From: Paraburkholderia antibiotica
GTDB lineage: Bacteria > Pseudomonadota > Gammaproteobacteria > Burkholderiales > Burkholderiaceae
Direction: 5' to 3'
Length of the DNA: 64,000 nt
NCBI RefSeq assembly: GCF_012927125.1
Contig: NZ_JABBFZ010000005.1
Span: forward strand, 186,001 to 250,000
In this document: piece by piece, positions 1-9,448 of the stretch
How positions within the stretch are numbered: the stretch's first letter is position 1
How the letters are laid out: every line of letters begins with the position of its first letter
Program-made: the position numbers and the translations under genes
Notes under the pieces: model-generated
Databases searched by the model: none
The model's input: only the letters and a program-made list of their open reading frames with translations
What the model was told of the DNA's origin: nothing

Positions 1-1
1 G

Positions 2-1516
2 CAGTCGGAACCAGATGGGCAACCGGTCGTTGCCGTGCCGGTCGTTCATGAAGCCGTTGCGACCGCCGGAGACCCGGCCGTGCTTCCGGTGAATGAGGTG
101 CGGGAAATACCGGTGCCGCAACCGGATCCGGATCCGATAGAAACGGCCGCGCAGATGTGGCAGGCGTTTGTCGCTGATCCTTCCAGAAATACATCGCGCC
201 GTGCGATGAAGGCGATGTTCGAGAATGTCGTGAATTTCCGTCTTCGCGACGAGCTGGAATGGCAGGCGCTGCGTTACTGCCTGCGTGACGATGCCAGCGC
301 CGAACTTCGCATCGACCTTTGCGACGTACTCGGTTGGCGGGACAACTCGCGACATCTGATACAGCGCGATGCGGCGCTCGCCAATCTTGCGTTGGCGCGC
401 ACGTTCGCCGACGAAGACTATCAGACGCTGCGCCAGCGGTTTCCCGACGCGCTCGCACTGCTGGTGGCGCCGACGCGACGGTACCTGAACGCAGCAGGCG
501 CGTTGCTCGATTCCGGCAAGCGCAAGCAGATGGATAGTTTGCTCACGGCACTCCGTCATTACTACCCGAATGTGCTGCGGTTTCGCATCGACGCTGCGCA
601 ATTCGAGTTCTGGGCACGTAGCCAGTCCCGGCGGGTACGTCTGACGCACGTCGTCATTCCGTCCGTACTGCAATCGATGTGGTCAGGATGGCTTGTCGCC
701 AGTGGAACCGCGATGCACGGCGACGGCAACAACTACATCGGGGCGTGGGGGCCGCTGCAAATCGCGCTTGCCTTTGCGACGACGATGTTCCATGTGTGCA
801 CGATTCTGGCAGCAGCAGATTGCCGGGCGTCGCTTCGTTCTCGCCTCGATGCGTTCCGCGCGTCGCCATGGGCCCGCTATGGCTGGGCAGTGGTCTGGCT
901 TGTGTCGATGGCGGCGGCGATGGTGACCGGGCCGACAGATCATTACGCGACGGCCGCCGTCGTGGCGCTTACCGTCTGCACTTTATGGGCGACCGCCGTA
1001 CATGGGCTGTTGCCGGCGACTTCATTGCTGACCGTGCCGCTCTTTACCGCAGTCGGGCTGGGTGTGATGGGATATTGCGTGTCGGTCGATCATACTTTGT
1101 GGGTGCTTGCCGCAGCGCATGGACTGCTCTTCGTGTATTTCCTCCGGTTCCTCGCACCGTTTCTGGCAAAGGGCATCCTTGAGCGTCCCAGGCTGATCTG
1201 GACACTGTCGGTGCTGTGGTTGGTCTGTACCGTTGGGTTCGCTTTGACGATCACGTCTTCGGACTGGCACGTCAATCGGTACGCATGGGCGCTGTTCATC
1301 GTGATGTCGCCGGCCGCCGGAGGACTTCTCGCCAGCAAGGCAGCGATGCAGTACAGGCTCGTTCCGCAGCCCTTCAGAGGGCTTCTGCAGTGGGGATGGT
1401 GTGTCTTTGCCGTTACCCGGCCAGAACTGATTGCCAGTCTTCTCGTCGGGATCGTGACCCTGTGGCTGTGGGGCGTTCTGAAATGGCAGATGGCCCGCAC
1501 GCCGCACCGCCAATAG
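2..1516 (+). CDS. C-terminal part of a large polytopic membrane protein, 5' end outside the window
   Basis: The frame is open from the left edge to the stop at 1514-1516, so the true start lies upstream; a GTG at 35 is only the first in-window candidate. About the first 190 visible residues are soluble, begin with a Pro/Asp-rich linker and continue as helical, charged sequence. The rest holds roughly eight hydrophobic segments, for example around PLQIALAFATTMFHV and GWAVVWLVSMAAAMV. No catalytic motif is visible. The arrangement of a soluble N-terminus and many C-terminal TM helices recalls Burkholderia J-domain membrane proteins, but any J domain would be upstream of the window, so this is a guess. 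The next gene is convergent, with about 110 bp between. Confidence 0.7.
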   Translation, partial: QSEPDGQPVVAVPVVHEAVATAGDPAVLPVNEVREIPVPQPDPDPIETAAQMWQAFVADPSRNTSRRAMKAMFENVVNFRLRDELEWQALRYCLRDDASAELRIDLCDVLGWRDNSRHLIQRDAALANLALARTFADEDYQTLRQRFPDALALLVAPTRRYLNAAGALLDSGKRKQMDSLLTALRHYYPNVLRFRIDAAQFEFWARSQSRRVRLTHVVIPSVLQSMWSGWLVASGTAMHGDGNNYIGAWGPLQIALAFATTMFHVCTILAAADCRASLRSRLDAFRASPWARYGWAVVWLVSMAAAMVTGPTDHYATAAVVALTVCTLWATAVHGLLPATSLLTVPLFTAVGLGVMGYCVSVDHTLWVLAAAHGLLFVYFLRFLAPFLAKGILERPRLIWTLSVLWLVCTVGFALTITSSDWHVNRYAWALFIVMSPAAGGLLASKAAMQYRLVPQPFRGLLQWGWCVFAVTRPELIASLLVGIVTLWLWGVLKWQMARTPHRQ

Positions 1517-1627
1517 GCAATCCATCGCACGGCTCGAATAACCGGCGCTTTATCGACGCCGGCAAACTCGATAACTGCAAAATCTACCCTGGACCAAGCC
1601 TATCGATATGGATTCGAAGTGAGGCAC

Positions 1628-2521
1628 TTATAGTTTCCCGAATCTTGTGGCCGGCTTTGCCACATCCTCAGCGGCACCAGCGGCACCCGTGATGGCGGCC
1701 TTCGCACCGCGCGTTGCCCCATCCCGCCGCTGCCGCCGCACCACCCAGCGCTTCAGATAAAGCAGCACCGCACTGACGACGCCGTACATCATCGTCACGA
1801 TAAACGCGGCCTGCAGCAGCGACTGCGGCGCATAGCTCGACACGTCCTGCGAGCGATGCAGCAACTCATCGTACGGAATCACATAACCGAGCGACGTGTC
1901 CTGCACGATCGCGAGCAACGAACTGATCAGCGCCGGCAACATGCTGCGCAGCGCTTGCGGCAGCACCACATGATGCATCGCCTGCGCGGGCCGCATGCCC
2001 AGCGCGAGCGCGGCTTCGCGTTGTCCGCGCGGCAACGACAGGATGCCCGCGCGTACGACCTCGGCCGTCAGCGCCGAATGATGCAGCGCCATCGCAAACA
2101 CGAGAAAGCCGAGCGCCGGCCAGTCGAAACCGAGCGACGGCAGTTCGATCACCATGAACAGGATCAGCAGCAGCAACGGAATCGCGCGGAAAAATTCGAT
2201 GTATGCACCCGCGAGCCGGCTGATCCATGGCCGCATCGACAGCCGCCCGAGCGCGAGCGGTATGGCCAGCGCGAACGCGGCGAGCGCCGCGCAGGCGGCC
2301 GCCGTGATCGTCGAGACGAGCCCGTCGAACAGAAACTTCGCGGTGCCCCAATGCAGGAAGATTGCCCACTTGTCGGCGTCGAACTGGCCGCTCGTTTGCA
2401 GGCGCATGCCGATGGCGGCCAGCAGACCGAACACCGCCACCGTGCTCACGAGCGAAAAAATCCGCTGCCGCCTGCGCCCGCGCGGTCCTGCCGGTTCATA
2501 AAGCGTAGGCATCCGATTCAT
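1628..2521 (-). CDS. polar amino acid ABC transporter permease (second permease)
   Basis: A 297-residue inner-membrane protein of the HisM/GltK type. It has a basic Arg-rich N-terminus (residues 1-25), about five hydrophobic helices, and the permease EAA loop (EAALALGM followed by HHVVLPQA, about residues 190-212) that contacts the ATPase. It is longer than the usual 220-250 residues because of the N-terminal extension and a basic tail (VVRRQRRDGATRG). Its ATG overlaps the stop of the preceding permease by 4 bp (ATGA at 2518-2521), which indicates translational coupling. It is the last gene of the asparaginase/ABC operon. The substrate is inferred to be an acidic amino acid or amide from the neighbouring binding protein and asparaginase. 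Confidence 0.9.
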   Translation of the reverse strand: MNRMPTLYEPAGPRGRRRQRIFSLVSTVAVFGLLAAIGMRLQTSGQFDADKWAIFLHWGTAKFLFDGLVSTITAAACAALAAFALAIPLALGRLSMRPWISRLAGAYIEFFRAIPLLLLILFMVIELPSLGFDWPALGFLVFAMALHHSALTAEVVRAGILSLPRGQREAALALGMRPAQAMHHVVLPQALRSMLPALISSLLAIVQDTSLGYVIPYDELLHRSQDVSSYAPQSLLQAAFIVTMMYGVVSAVLLYLKRWVVRRQRRDGATRGAKAAITGAAGAAEDVAKPATRFGKL

Positions 2522-3171
2522 CGCGCCACCGCCATTTTCCGTTCGAGCCGTCGCATCATGAGACCGAGAGGAATTGTCAGTGCCATATAAGCGACCATCG
2601 CGGCCGCGAAGGTCGGCACCGCCTGCGCGGTTTCGAAGTTGATGCGCTGCGCCGTATAGGTGATGTCGAACACGCCGATTGCCGCCGCGATCGACGACGC
2701 CTTGATCTGATTCACGAACAGATTGCCGAGCGGCGGAATCACCGTGCGCATCGCCTGCGGAATCACCACGTTCGCGAGCACCTGGCTAAAGCGCATGCCG
2801 ATGCTGCGCGCCGCCTCGATCTGACCGGCCGGTACCGCGTTGACGCCGGCCCTGAGCACCTCGGCGACCCACGCCGCGGTGTAGAAGCCCAGCACGAGCA
2901 CGGACGAGGCGGTCAGCGAATACATGAAGCCGAGCTTCGGCAAGCCGAACACGAACAGCAGCAACAGCGCGAGCAGCGGCGTCATGCGCATGATTTCAAC
3001 GTAGGTCGCGGCGAACCAGCGTAACGGCGTGAGCGGGCACACGGCCATCACGGTCAGCGCGATGCCGAGCACGAACGCCATCGCGAACGACAGCGCGGTC
3101 AGCTCGATCGTGACGCCCATCGCTTCGATGAAGCGCCACGCGAACGGCAGCAGAGGAAGCAGAAAGTCCAT
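2518..3171 (-). CDS. polar amino acid ABC transporter permease (first permease)
   Basis: A 217-residue HisQ/GltJ-type inner-membrane permease, a normal length for the family. The His/Glu/Gln/Arg/opine family TM region begins at the N-terminus (FIEAMGVTIELTALSFAMA). The EAA loop (IEAARSIGMRFSQV followed by NVVIPQAMR) lies at about residues 133-160. It would form the membrane channel together with the permease encoded immediately downstream, with which it overlaps by 4 bp. The binding protein gene ends 30 bp upstream. The family is clear; the substrate is inferred from context. Confidence 0.92.
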   Translation of the reverse strand: MDFLLPLLPFAWRFIEAMGVTIELTALSFAMAFVLGIALTVMAVCPLTPLRWFAATYVEIMRMTPLLALLLLFVFGLPKLGFMYSLTASSVLVLGFYTAAWVAEVLRAGVNAVPAGQIEAARSIGMRFSQVLANVVIPQAMRTVIPPLGNLFVNQIKASSIAAAIGVFDITYTAQRINFETAQAVPTFAAAMVAYMALTIPLGLMMRRLERKMAVAR

Positions 3172-3201
3172 GCGGGCAGCGGATCGACAATCAACAAAGG
3201 A

Positions 3202-4038
3202 TCAACGCTCGATCGTCGGCACTTGCGGCTTGCCGAGCGTGCCTTCGAGGTTCTTCGCATACAGCTTGTTCCACGTGCCGTCCTTGATCGACTGCGCGAG
3301 TTGCGCGTCGATCCATTGCCGGAACACCGCGTCGTCCTTCGCGACGCCCATGCCGTACGGCTCCTGCGTGAACGGCTTGCCGACGATGCGGAACTTGTTC
3401 GGCTGACGCAGCGATTCGCCCGCGAGCGTCGCGCCGTCGTCGACATACGCATCGAAGCGGCCGTCGGCGACACCTTCGACGCACGCGGCCGTATCGTTGA
3501 ACGTGACGAATTTCGCCTGCGGCGCGAGCTTCTTCACGTTGTCCTCGACGGTCGTGCCGTTCAGCACGCACGCAGTCTTGCCGTTCAGATCGGTCACGCC
3601 GTGGATCGATGTATTGGCCTGTTTGGTCAGAATGTCCTGCCCGGCCACATAGTACGGACCCGCGAAACCGATCACTTTCTTGCGCGCGTCGTTGATGGTG
3701 AGCGTCGCGATCACCACGTCGACGCGGCCGTTCTGGACGAACGGCAAGCGGTTCTCGGTGGTGGTCTTCACCCATTCGACGTTGTCCTCGGAGCCGGTCA
3801 GCTTCTTCGCGAGCAGACGCGCGAGGTCGCCTTCGAAACCTTCGGTCTGGCCCGTCATCGGATTGCGCACCGAGAACATCAGCGTATTGAGCGAAGTGCC
3901 CACCACGAGCTTGCCCTTCTTCTGGATTTTCGCCATCGTCGAGTCGGCCGGGAAGGTTTCCGCGTGGGCCGGCGCGAGCGCCGCGAAGAAGGTGCCGGCA
4001 ACACACGAAGCCAGCACTGCAATGGATTTCAAACGCAT
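3202..4038 (-). CDS. periplasmic amino acid-binding protein (GluB/BztA-like family 3 SBP)
   Basis: A 278-residue extracytoplasmic solute-binding protein. The start at 4038 is chosen because it follows a good ribosome site (GAGGAGATACC) and opens a classic signal peptide (MRLKSIAVLASCVAGTFF, cleavage near AHA-ET at about residues 25-27); a longer frame to 4245 has no such support. The mature protein shows the family 3 pattern: KGKLVVGTSLNTLMFS, an EGFEGDLARLLAKKL segment and a C-terminal DGTWNKLYAKNLEG. This subgroup normally binds glutamate, glutamine, aspartate or asparagine. Association with an asparaginase gene favours asparagine/aspartate, but this is inference. The ATPase gene lies upstream and the permease genes downstream. 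Confidence 0.93.
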   Translation of the reverse strand: MRLKSIAVLASCVAGTFFAALAPAHAETFPADSTMAKIQKKGKLVVGTSLNTLMFSVRNPMTGQTEGFEGDLARLLAKKLTGSEDNVEWVKTTTENRLPFVQNGRVDVVIATLTINDARKKVIGFAGPYYVAGQDILTKQANTSIHGVTDLNGKTACVLNGTTVEDNVKKLAPQAKFVTFNDTAACVEGVADGRFDAYVDDGATLAGESLRQPNKFRIVGKPFTQEPYGMGVAKDDAVFRQWIDAQLAQSIKDGTWNKLYAKNLEGTLGKPQVPTIER

Positions 4039-4096
4039 GGTGGTATCTCCTCTGTTATACGCGGCAGGGTGGCGCTGCCGGGTCGATCGATAAAAA

Positions 4097-4861
4097 TCAG
4101 TGCTCCAGGATCCTGGAGAGAAAATCGCGCGCCCGCTCCGAGCGAGGCGCGCTAAAAAATGCTTCGGGCTCCGCAATTTCGACGATGCGCCCGCCGTCCA
4201 TGAAGACGATGCGATCCGCCGCCTGGCGCGCGAAGCCCATCTCATGCGTGACCACGACCATCGTCATGCCGCTTTGCGCGAGTTCGAGCATGACCGCGAG
4301 GACCTCGCTGACCATCTCGGGATCGAGCGCTGACGTGGGTTCGTCGAATAGCATGACCTTCGGCTGCATCGCGAGCGCGCGGGCGAGCGCGACACGCTGC
4401 TGCTGGCCGCCCGACAACTCCGCGGGCACCGCGTCGGCCTTGTGCGCGAGACCGACACGCGCGAGCAGCCGGCGCGCCTGCGCTTCGGCCTCGTCGCGCG
4501 ACTGGCGCAGCACCTTGCGCGGCCCCATCGCGACGTTCTGCAGCACGGTGCGGTGCGAGAACAGATTGAACGACTGGAACACCATGCCGATCTGCGCTCG
4601 CATCGCGGCGAGCGCTCGACCTTCTTCGGGCAGACGCGCGCCTTCGAGCAGGATCTCGCCGGAGTCGATCGTCTCCAGCCGGTTGATGCAGCGGCACAGC
4701 GTCGATTTGCCGGAGCCCGACGGCCCGATGACGACGACCACTTCGCCGGGCGCGACGTCGAGATCGACGTCGAACAGCACCTGCTGCGCGCCGAACGACT
4801 TGTTCACGCCACGCAGCGAGACGAGCGCCTCGGCCTGGCGGAGTTGCGCGCTTTCGTTCAT
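4097..4861 (-). CDS. amino acid ABC transporter ATP-binding protein
   Basis: A 254-residue cytoplasmic ATPase of the GlnQ/GltL type that powers the transporter encoded downstream. All motifs are present: Walker [10 protein letters not shown] (about residues 46-54), Q-loop region [11 protein letters not shown], signature LSGGQQQR, Walker [14 protein letters not shown] and H-loop VTHEMGFA. The ATG at 4861 is preferred because it overlaps the asparaginase stop as ATGA (4858-4861). An in-frame ATG two codons upstream (4867) is possible. The frame stays open far upstream inside the asparaginase gene, but that portion is low-complexity Arg-rich read-through and not protein. Confidence 0.95.
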   Translation of the reverse strand: MNESAQLRQAEALVSLRGVNKSFGAQQVLFDVDLDVAPGEVVVVIGPSGSGKSTLCRCINRLETIDSGEILLEGARLPEEGRALAAMRAQIGMVFQSFNLFSHRTVLQNVAMGPRKVLRQSRDEAEAQARRLLARVGLAHKADAVPAELSGGQQQRVALARALAMQPKVMLFDEPTSALDPEMVSEVLAVMLELAQSGMTMVVVTHEMGFARQAADRIVFMDGGRIVEIAEPEAFFSAPRSERARDFLSRILEH

Positions 4862-5877
4862 GCCCATGTCAGTTGCACCGTGGCCTTCAGTTGCCCGACC
4901 GCCGTGCCGCGCACGTTGCGCAACACCGGGTCGGCCCATTGCTCGAGTGGCGTGCCTTCGGTTTCCAGCGGCAGGCCGAGCTGTTGCAGCACGGCGATCG
5001 TGGTTGCGTAGACGGCGCTGAAGTCGCCGTCGGCCATCTTCACCGCGACGCCGATGCCGCTGCTGCGCACGCCGACCGTATGGACGCCGTCGGCGCCGAC
5101 CTTCGCGACCCAGTCGCCGTTCGATGCGTTGGCGAGCGCGAGATCGCAGCGGCCCGTGCCCGACACCATTCGCGGATGCCCAGCCATCGCCGAGAAGATG
5201 TGCGAGAGCGCGGCATCGCTGCTGGCGCCCGCGCCGGAGGTGCCGTTGGCGAGCTTGGCCCACATCATCGCGAGACGCGATAGCGGCATGCCGAAGTTCG
5301 GCGCGCTGCAGCCGTCGATGCCGAACCACAGCTCCGATGCGGGCACGCCGGCGAGCCGCGCGACTTCGCGGCCGATCTCCTGCTGCAACTCGTGTTCGCG
5401 GTCGAGGTAGCTGGCGCGCGCGTAGCCGTGCATGCAGCAATAGCCGAGAAAGCCCGCGTGCTTGCCCGAGCAGTTGTGATGACGCTGGTCGAACACGCTG
5501 CCGCGCGGCGGCAGATTGCTTTCGCCGTAGTGGTCGGGCATGTGGACGCCGCAGCGCAGATCCGACTCGGCCATGCCGATCTTGGCGAGCATCGACGTGA
5601 CCGCGTCGACGTGGAAGTCCTCGCCGCCGTGGCTCGCGCAGCTCAGTGCCAGTTCGGCGTCGGTGAAGCCGAAATGCGCGGGGCCGCCGTCGCGCACGAA
5701 GGGCAGCGCCTGGAAGGGCTTCAACGTCGAGCGGGAAAACACCCACGCCTGCGGATCGCCCGCATGGGCCAGCAGCGCGCCGGAAGCATCGACGACCGCC
5801 ACCGATCCCCAGTGAATCCGTTCGACATGAGCGTTGCGGGTGGCGACGACGAGCGGGACGTGCGAGGGGAGGGTCAT
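4858..5877 (-). CDS. L-asparaginase, type II thermolabile (asparaginase_II / AnsA-like) family
   Basis: A 339-residue enzyme predicted to hydrolyse L-asparagine to aspartate and ammonia. It resembles the Rhizobium etli-type asparaginase_II family (PF06089) and not the E. coli AnsA/AnsB fold: N-terminal [30 protein letters not shown] (about residues 51-62), [25 protein letters not shown] and [15 protein letters not shown]. No signal peptide is visible, so it acts in the cytoplasm. It is the first gene of a tight operon with an amino acid ABC transporter, which suggests import followed by deamidation. A LysR gene starts 104 bp away on the other strand. The family call is firm; physiological substrate preference is inferred. 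Confidence 0.9.
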   Translation of the reverse strand: MTLPSHVPLVVATRNAHVERIHWGSVAVVDASGALLAHAGDPQAWVFSRSTLKPFQALPFVRDGGPAHFGFTDAELALSCASHGGEDFHVDAVTSMLAKIGMAESDLRCGVHMPDHYGESNLPPRGSVFDQRHHNCSGKHAGFLGYCCMHGYARASYLDREHELQQEIGREVARLAGVPASELWFGIDGCSAPNFGMPLSRLAMMWAKLANGTSGAGASSDAALSHIFSAMAGHPRMVSGTGRCDLALANASNGDWVAKVGADGVHTVGVRSSGIGVAVKMADGDFSAVYATTIAVLQQLGLPLETEGTPLEQWADPVLRNVRGTAVGQLKATVQLTWA

Positions 5878-5918
5878 TGCATGCGTGTTAATGAGATCGG
5901 ATATGGCGGAGTTTAATT

Positions 5919-5955
5919 ATTGCAAAAAAAAGCAATTAGCCGTATTTTCGAAAAT
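5919..5955. promoter_or_regulatory. candidate LysR operators between asparaginase operon and lysR
   Basis: The 104-bp divergent spacer holds two symmetric elements. One is an inverted repeat ATTGC-A8-GCAAT (5919-5936). The other is a perfect 12-bp palindrome ATTTTCGAAAAT (5944-5955). The spacer is markedly more AT-rich than its surroundings. LysR regulators commonly bind such dyads in shared divergent promoters. That these are the binding sites is inference. Confidence 0.4.
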
Positions 5956-5981
5956 GGTTTTGCACTGGACGCAACGCAGAA

Positions 5982-6959
5982 ATGCCCTCTAAAAGTACCA
6001 GGGAAGCCGGTCTCGATCATCTGAGCGCGATGCGCGCGCTCGTACGGATCGTCGAGCTCGGGAGTTTCTCGGCCGCCGCGCGCGAGCTTAAGGTCGCCAC
6101 CTCGACGATCGCGCGCAAGATCACCGCGCTTGAAGCGATGCTGGGTGTGACGCTGCTGCATCGTTCGACGCATCACGTCGCGCTGACCGAAGCGGGCAGC
6201 CTGTATCACGCGCGGGCGGTGTCGATGATCGCGGACCTCGACGACACGCTGCGCGTGGTCGCGGAGCTCGATTCGGCGCCGAGCGGCCCGCTGAAGCTGA
6301 CCGCGCCGGTCGCGTTCGGCCGTCGCTATCTGGCGCCGCTGGTGGCGCCGTTCCTCGAGCTCTATCCGGCCGTGCAGCTCGATTTGCGCCTGACCGACAA
6401 CCACAACGACATGGTGATGGGCGGCTTCGACCTCGACATTCACGAGGGCGAAAACTATCTGGACAACCTGATCGTCCAGCCGCTGTCGCGCAACGACAGC
6501 ATCCTGTGCGCCGCGCCGTCCTATCTCGCGCGACGCGGTCGGCCGCGCACGCCGGCCGATCTCGCGCAGCACAACTGTCTGCGCTATCTGCACCCGGAGG
6601 GGGATCCGCGTTGGCATCTGACGAACGGGCACGGTGTGCAGTCGATTCTGCCGTCGGGCAATCTGCAATCGGATCATTCGGAGCTGCTGCTCGAAACGAC
6701 GCGCGCGGGGCTCGGCATCGCCGAATTCGAAATCTGGCTGATTCGCGATCTGCTGGTGAGCGGCGAGCTCGAAGTCGTGTTGCCCGACTATCGGCTCGAA
6801 AACGCGCTGACCGGCAAGCAGATCTACATGGCGTATCTGCCGAACCGACGTTTCTCGACGAAGGTGCGCGTGCTGCGCGAATTCATGGCGCAGCGCCTGG
6901 CGGGAATCGGCGAGTTGCCGGACCGGGCGGCCGACGGGGTGTCGAAGGGACGAGGTTGA
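5982..6959 (+). CDS. LysR-family transcriptional regulator, probable regulator of the asparaginase/ABC operon
   Basis: A 325-residue regulator. The winged helix-turn-helix occupies about residues 10-70 (MRALVRIVELGSFSAAAREL, then TSTIARKITALEAMLG). It is followed by the typical effector domain (GPLKLTAPVAFGRRYLAPLV, with DLDIHEGE and NCLRYLHP further on). The style (PLKLTAPVAFGR, LLETTRAGLGIAEFE) matches the CrgA/AaeR-like LysR subgroup. It is divergent from the asparaginase operon with a shared 104-bp promoter region, the usual arrangement for a regulator and its target. The effector is unknown, though an amino acid such as asparagine or aspartate would fit. Confidence 0.92.
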   Translation: MPSKSTREAGLDHLSAMRALVRIVELGSFSAAARELKVATSTIARKITALEAMLGVTLLHRSTHHVALTEAGSLYHARAVSMIADLDDTLRVVAELDSAPSGPLKLTAPVAFGRRYLAPLVAPFLELYPAVQLDLRLTDNHNDMVMGGFDLDIHEGENYLDNLIVQPLSRNDSILCAAPSYLARRGRPRTPADLAQHNCLRYLHPEGDPRWHLTNGHGVQSILPSGNLQSDHSELLLETTRAGLGIAEFEIWLIRDLLVSGELEVVLPDYRLENALTGKQIYMAYLPNRRFSTKVRVLREFMAQRLAGIGELPDRAADGVSKGRG

Positions 6960-7010
6960 ACGACGTCGGCGTGTTTAAGCCGATGCACCCGAAGACTTCA
7001 TTCATTGCAC

Positions 7011-7042
7011 GAGAGGTGCCGAGCCGCTGCCCGGCGCCTCTC
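7011..7042. terminator. bidirectional hairpin between convergent lysR and phospholipase genes
   Basis: An 11-bp stem GAGAGGTGCCG / CGGCGCCTCTC (one G-T wobble) with a 10-nt loop lies in the 100-bp spacer between two converging genes. There is no T-run, so its strength as an intrinsic terminator is uncertain. Confidence 0.5.
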
Positions 7043-7060
7043 TGAGCGCTTCCCCGTCGA

Positions 7061-9448
7061 TCAGAACAGGTCGGTCATCCCCATCGCAGGATCGGTCACC
7101 GAGTGACGGCCGGTCTCGATGCGCCCGGCGACGCGGCGCAGGAAGCTGCTGTCCGTGCTGCTGGTGATCTCGAAGTCATACCAGAAGCCGGTCTGGGCGA
7201 GGTTCCAGAACAGCGCGACCGGGAATGCGCCGTTGGTGCCGACCGTCCAGACATGACCCGCGCCGAGGCGATCGTTGCGGGAGAACGGCGTGGGCGTCGG
7301 CCATGCGCCGAAGCCCGGCACCGGGAAGCCGCCGAAGCCCAACGGACCTTGCCCAAAGGCCGCGGACGGCAGCCCCGGGAAAGCCTGCAGCGAGCCGTAG
7401 ACCTGATTGGACTTGACGGTGAACTGGGCCGGACCGGCACCGTCGTTGCGCAGTTGCAGATGCAGGTTGCCGGTCAGCGAGCCGTAGCCCACCCGCACTT
7501 CCAGATTGACGGCCTTGTGCCCCTTCAACGCGCTCAGGTCGCCCTTGAACTCGCGATGGAAGCCGTTCGGGCCGAGCACCCACAGATCGTACTTGCCGAG
7601 GTCCGTGGAGGCGGGCGACCACACGTCGTCCAGCGTCTTGCCCGGCTCGACGGCGTAGCGTTTCGGCAGATGGTCCAGGTGCAGCTTGTCGTAGACGTGG
7701 AACACGGCGCCCTGGCGACCGGTGTTGGCGAACAGCAGCTTGACGGTGCCGGCGCTCGCGTCCGCATGCGCGCTGGCGTGCAGCTCGTACGGCAGCGCAC
7801 GCGACGGCCGGAAGCCGCTCGCCTGTTTCGGCATGCCGCGGCTCGCGTCCGGCACGATCTGCCCCAGCGCCTGCTGGGTGGCGCGCAACGCATCGGCGTC
7901 GGCCTTGCTCTTCTCGCCTGCGATGGTCGGCAGCGGCTCGTTGTTCGGCGTCGCGAAGTTGAAGGCCGACGTCAGATCGCCGTTGATGAGCCGGCGGTAC
8001 GTCGAGATATTGCTTTCCTTGATGCCGAAGCGGGCTTCGAGAAAGCGCAGTACCGAGGTGTGATCGAACGTCTGCGAATTGACCCAGCCGCCGCGGCTCC
8101 ATGGCGAAATCACCCACAGCGGCACACGCGGACCCGGACCATACGGCTTGCCGTCCGGGCCGGCCGGCTGGCTGTTGGGCGTTGCGCCCGTGTCGGCGCG
8201 CGTCACGTACGGATGCGTGAAATATTCGACGCCCAGCTCGGTGCTGCCGAGTGTGGTCTTGCCGGCGTAGGTGCCGTCACCGTTGGGCGACGGCACGGCG
8301 GCCGGGGGCACGTGGTCGAAGAAGCCGTCGTTCTCGTCGAAGTTGACGAGCAGGACGGTCTTGCTCCACACCTCGGGCACGGCGGTCAACGCATCGAGGA
8401 ATTGCTGCACGAACCACGCGCCCTGCACCGGGCTCGACGGCCCCGGGTGCTCGGAGTAGACGTCGGTCGGCACGACCCACGAGACTTCCGGCAGACGGCC
8501 GTTTTTCACATCGTCGGCGAACGCTTCGACGAAGGTGCCGTTGGTGTTCGGGTCGGTGTCCGTGGTCGGCAGCGTGTTCGCGTAGCCTTTGATCAGCGGC
8601 TGCGCCGCCGCATCGGCGGGGTTGTAGACCGGCTCGGCGGCCTGGGTCAGCGACGTGTTGACCTGACGCGCCGTCGGCAGCGCCTCGTTGGCCTTGCGAA
8701 ACTGTTTGAAGCCGAGCAACGGGTTGCAGCCATACGTGTTCTTGATGTTCTGATACACCTTCCAGCTCACGCCGGCTTCTTCGAGGCGCTCGGCGGTGGT
8801 CTTCCAGTCGAAGTACGCGGATGCCGACGTCGTGACGTCGAAGTCGCCGCTGAAGTTGTTGACGAAGGTCTTGCCGTACGCCGGACCGTTCGTGCCGGTC
8901 GCGTGGATGATGCGGTTCGGGTGCGTGCCGCCCAGGAACGCGCAGTGGTAGTCGTCGCAGAGGGTGAACGCTTCGGCCAGTGCGCGCTGGAACGGGATTT
9001 CGGCCGTGTCGAAGTAGCCCATCGTCTGATTCTGCTTGGACACCGGCCATGCCGCCATGCGGCCGCCGTCCCACGCGTTCTGTGTGTCGACCCAGCTGTG
9101 CGGCGTGCCGGTCACGCGCTGCGCATTGCCCTTGGTCTCGTCCAGATGGTAGGGCAGGTCCACGTTGCCGTTGGCATCGATCTGCTGCCACACGTTGCGG
9201 CCGTTCGGCAGCGGAATCGTGAAGCGATCGCCATAGCCGCGCACACCTTTGTAGGTGCCGAAGTAGTGATCGAATGCGCGGTTTTCCATCATCAGGATCA
9301 CGACGTGTTTGACGTCCTTGATCGTGCCGCTCTCATGGTGAGCGGGAATCGCGAGCGCGCGACGGATGCTGGGCGGAAATACGCTCAGTGCGGCAGCCGA
9401 CAGGCCGGCCGTGGCGGTACCTTGAAGAAATTTGCGGCGGGAGTTCAC
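7061..9448 (-). CDS. phosphocholine-specific phospholipase C, Tat-exported
   Basis: A 795-residue enzyme of the PlcH/PlcN family, which hydrolyses phosphatidylcholine or sphingomyelin to release phosphocholine. The N-terminus is a Tat signal (SRRKFLQG at residues 3-10, then a hydrophobic Ala-rich stretch), so the folded protein is exported. The catalytic phosphoesterase domain carries VILMMENRAFDHYFGTYKG (about residues 50-68), LGGTHPNRIIHATGTNG and VNFDENDGFFDHVPP. Two C-terminal beta-sandwich domains follow (PF05506 type): RALPYELHASAHAD onward and NLEVRVGYGSLTGNLHLQL. No chaperone gene (PlcR-like) lies next to it. No Pho box was recognised upstream. Haemolytic activity cannot be predicted from sequence. 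Confidence 0.93.
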   Translation of the reverse strand: MNSRRKFLQGTATAGLSAAALSVFPPSIRRALAIPAHHESGTIKDVKHVVILMMENRAFDHYFGTYKGVRGYGDRFTIPLPNGRNVWQQIDANGNVDLPYHLDETKGNAQRVTGTPHSWVDTQNAWDGGRMAAWPVSKQNQTMGYFDTAEIPFQRALAEAFTLCDDYHCAFLGGTHPNRIIHATGTNGPAYGKTFVNNFSGDFDVTTSASAYFDWKTTAERLEEAGVSWKVYQNIKNTYGCNPLLGFKQFRKANEALPTARQVNTSLTQAAEPVYNPADAAAQPLIKGYANTLPTTDTDPNTNGTFVEAFADDVKNGRLPEVSWVVPTDVYSEHPGPSSPVQGAWFVQQFLDALTAVPEVWSKTVLLVNFDENDGFFDHVPPAAVPSPNGDGTYAGKTTLGSTELGVEYFTHPYVTRADTGATPNSQPAGPDGKPYGPGPRVPLWVISPWSRGGWVNSQTFDHTSVLRFLEARFGIKESNISTYRRLINGDLTSAFNFATPNNEPLPTIAGEKSKADADALRATQQALGQIVPDASRGMPKQASGFRPSRALPYELHASAHADASAGTVKLLFANTGRQGAVFHVYDKLHLDHLPKRYAVEPGKTLDDVWSPASTDLGKYDLWVLGPNGFHREFKGDLSALKGHKAVNLEVRVGYGSLTGNLHLQLRNDGAGPAQFTVKSNQVYGSLQAFPGLPSAAFGQGPLGFGGFPVPGFGAWPTPTPFSRNDRLGAGHVWTVGTNGAFPVALFWNLAQTGFWYDFEITSSTDSSFLRRVAGRIETGRHSVTDPAMGMTDLF

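Noticed and set aside
4097..5746. 549-residue frame joining the ABC ATPase to upstream sequence
   Set aside because: The first 295 residues are Arg-rich read-through of the asparaginase gene; the ATPase starts at 4861 with an ATGA overlap.
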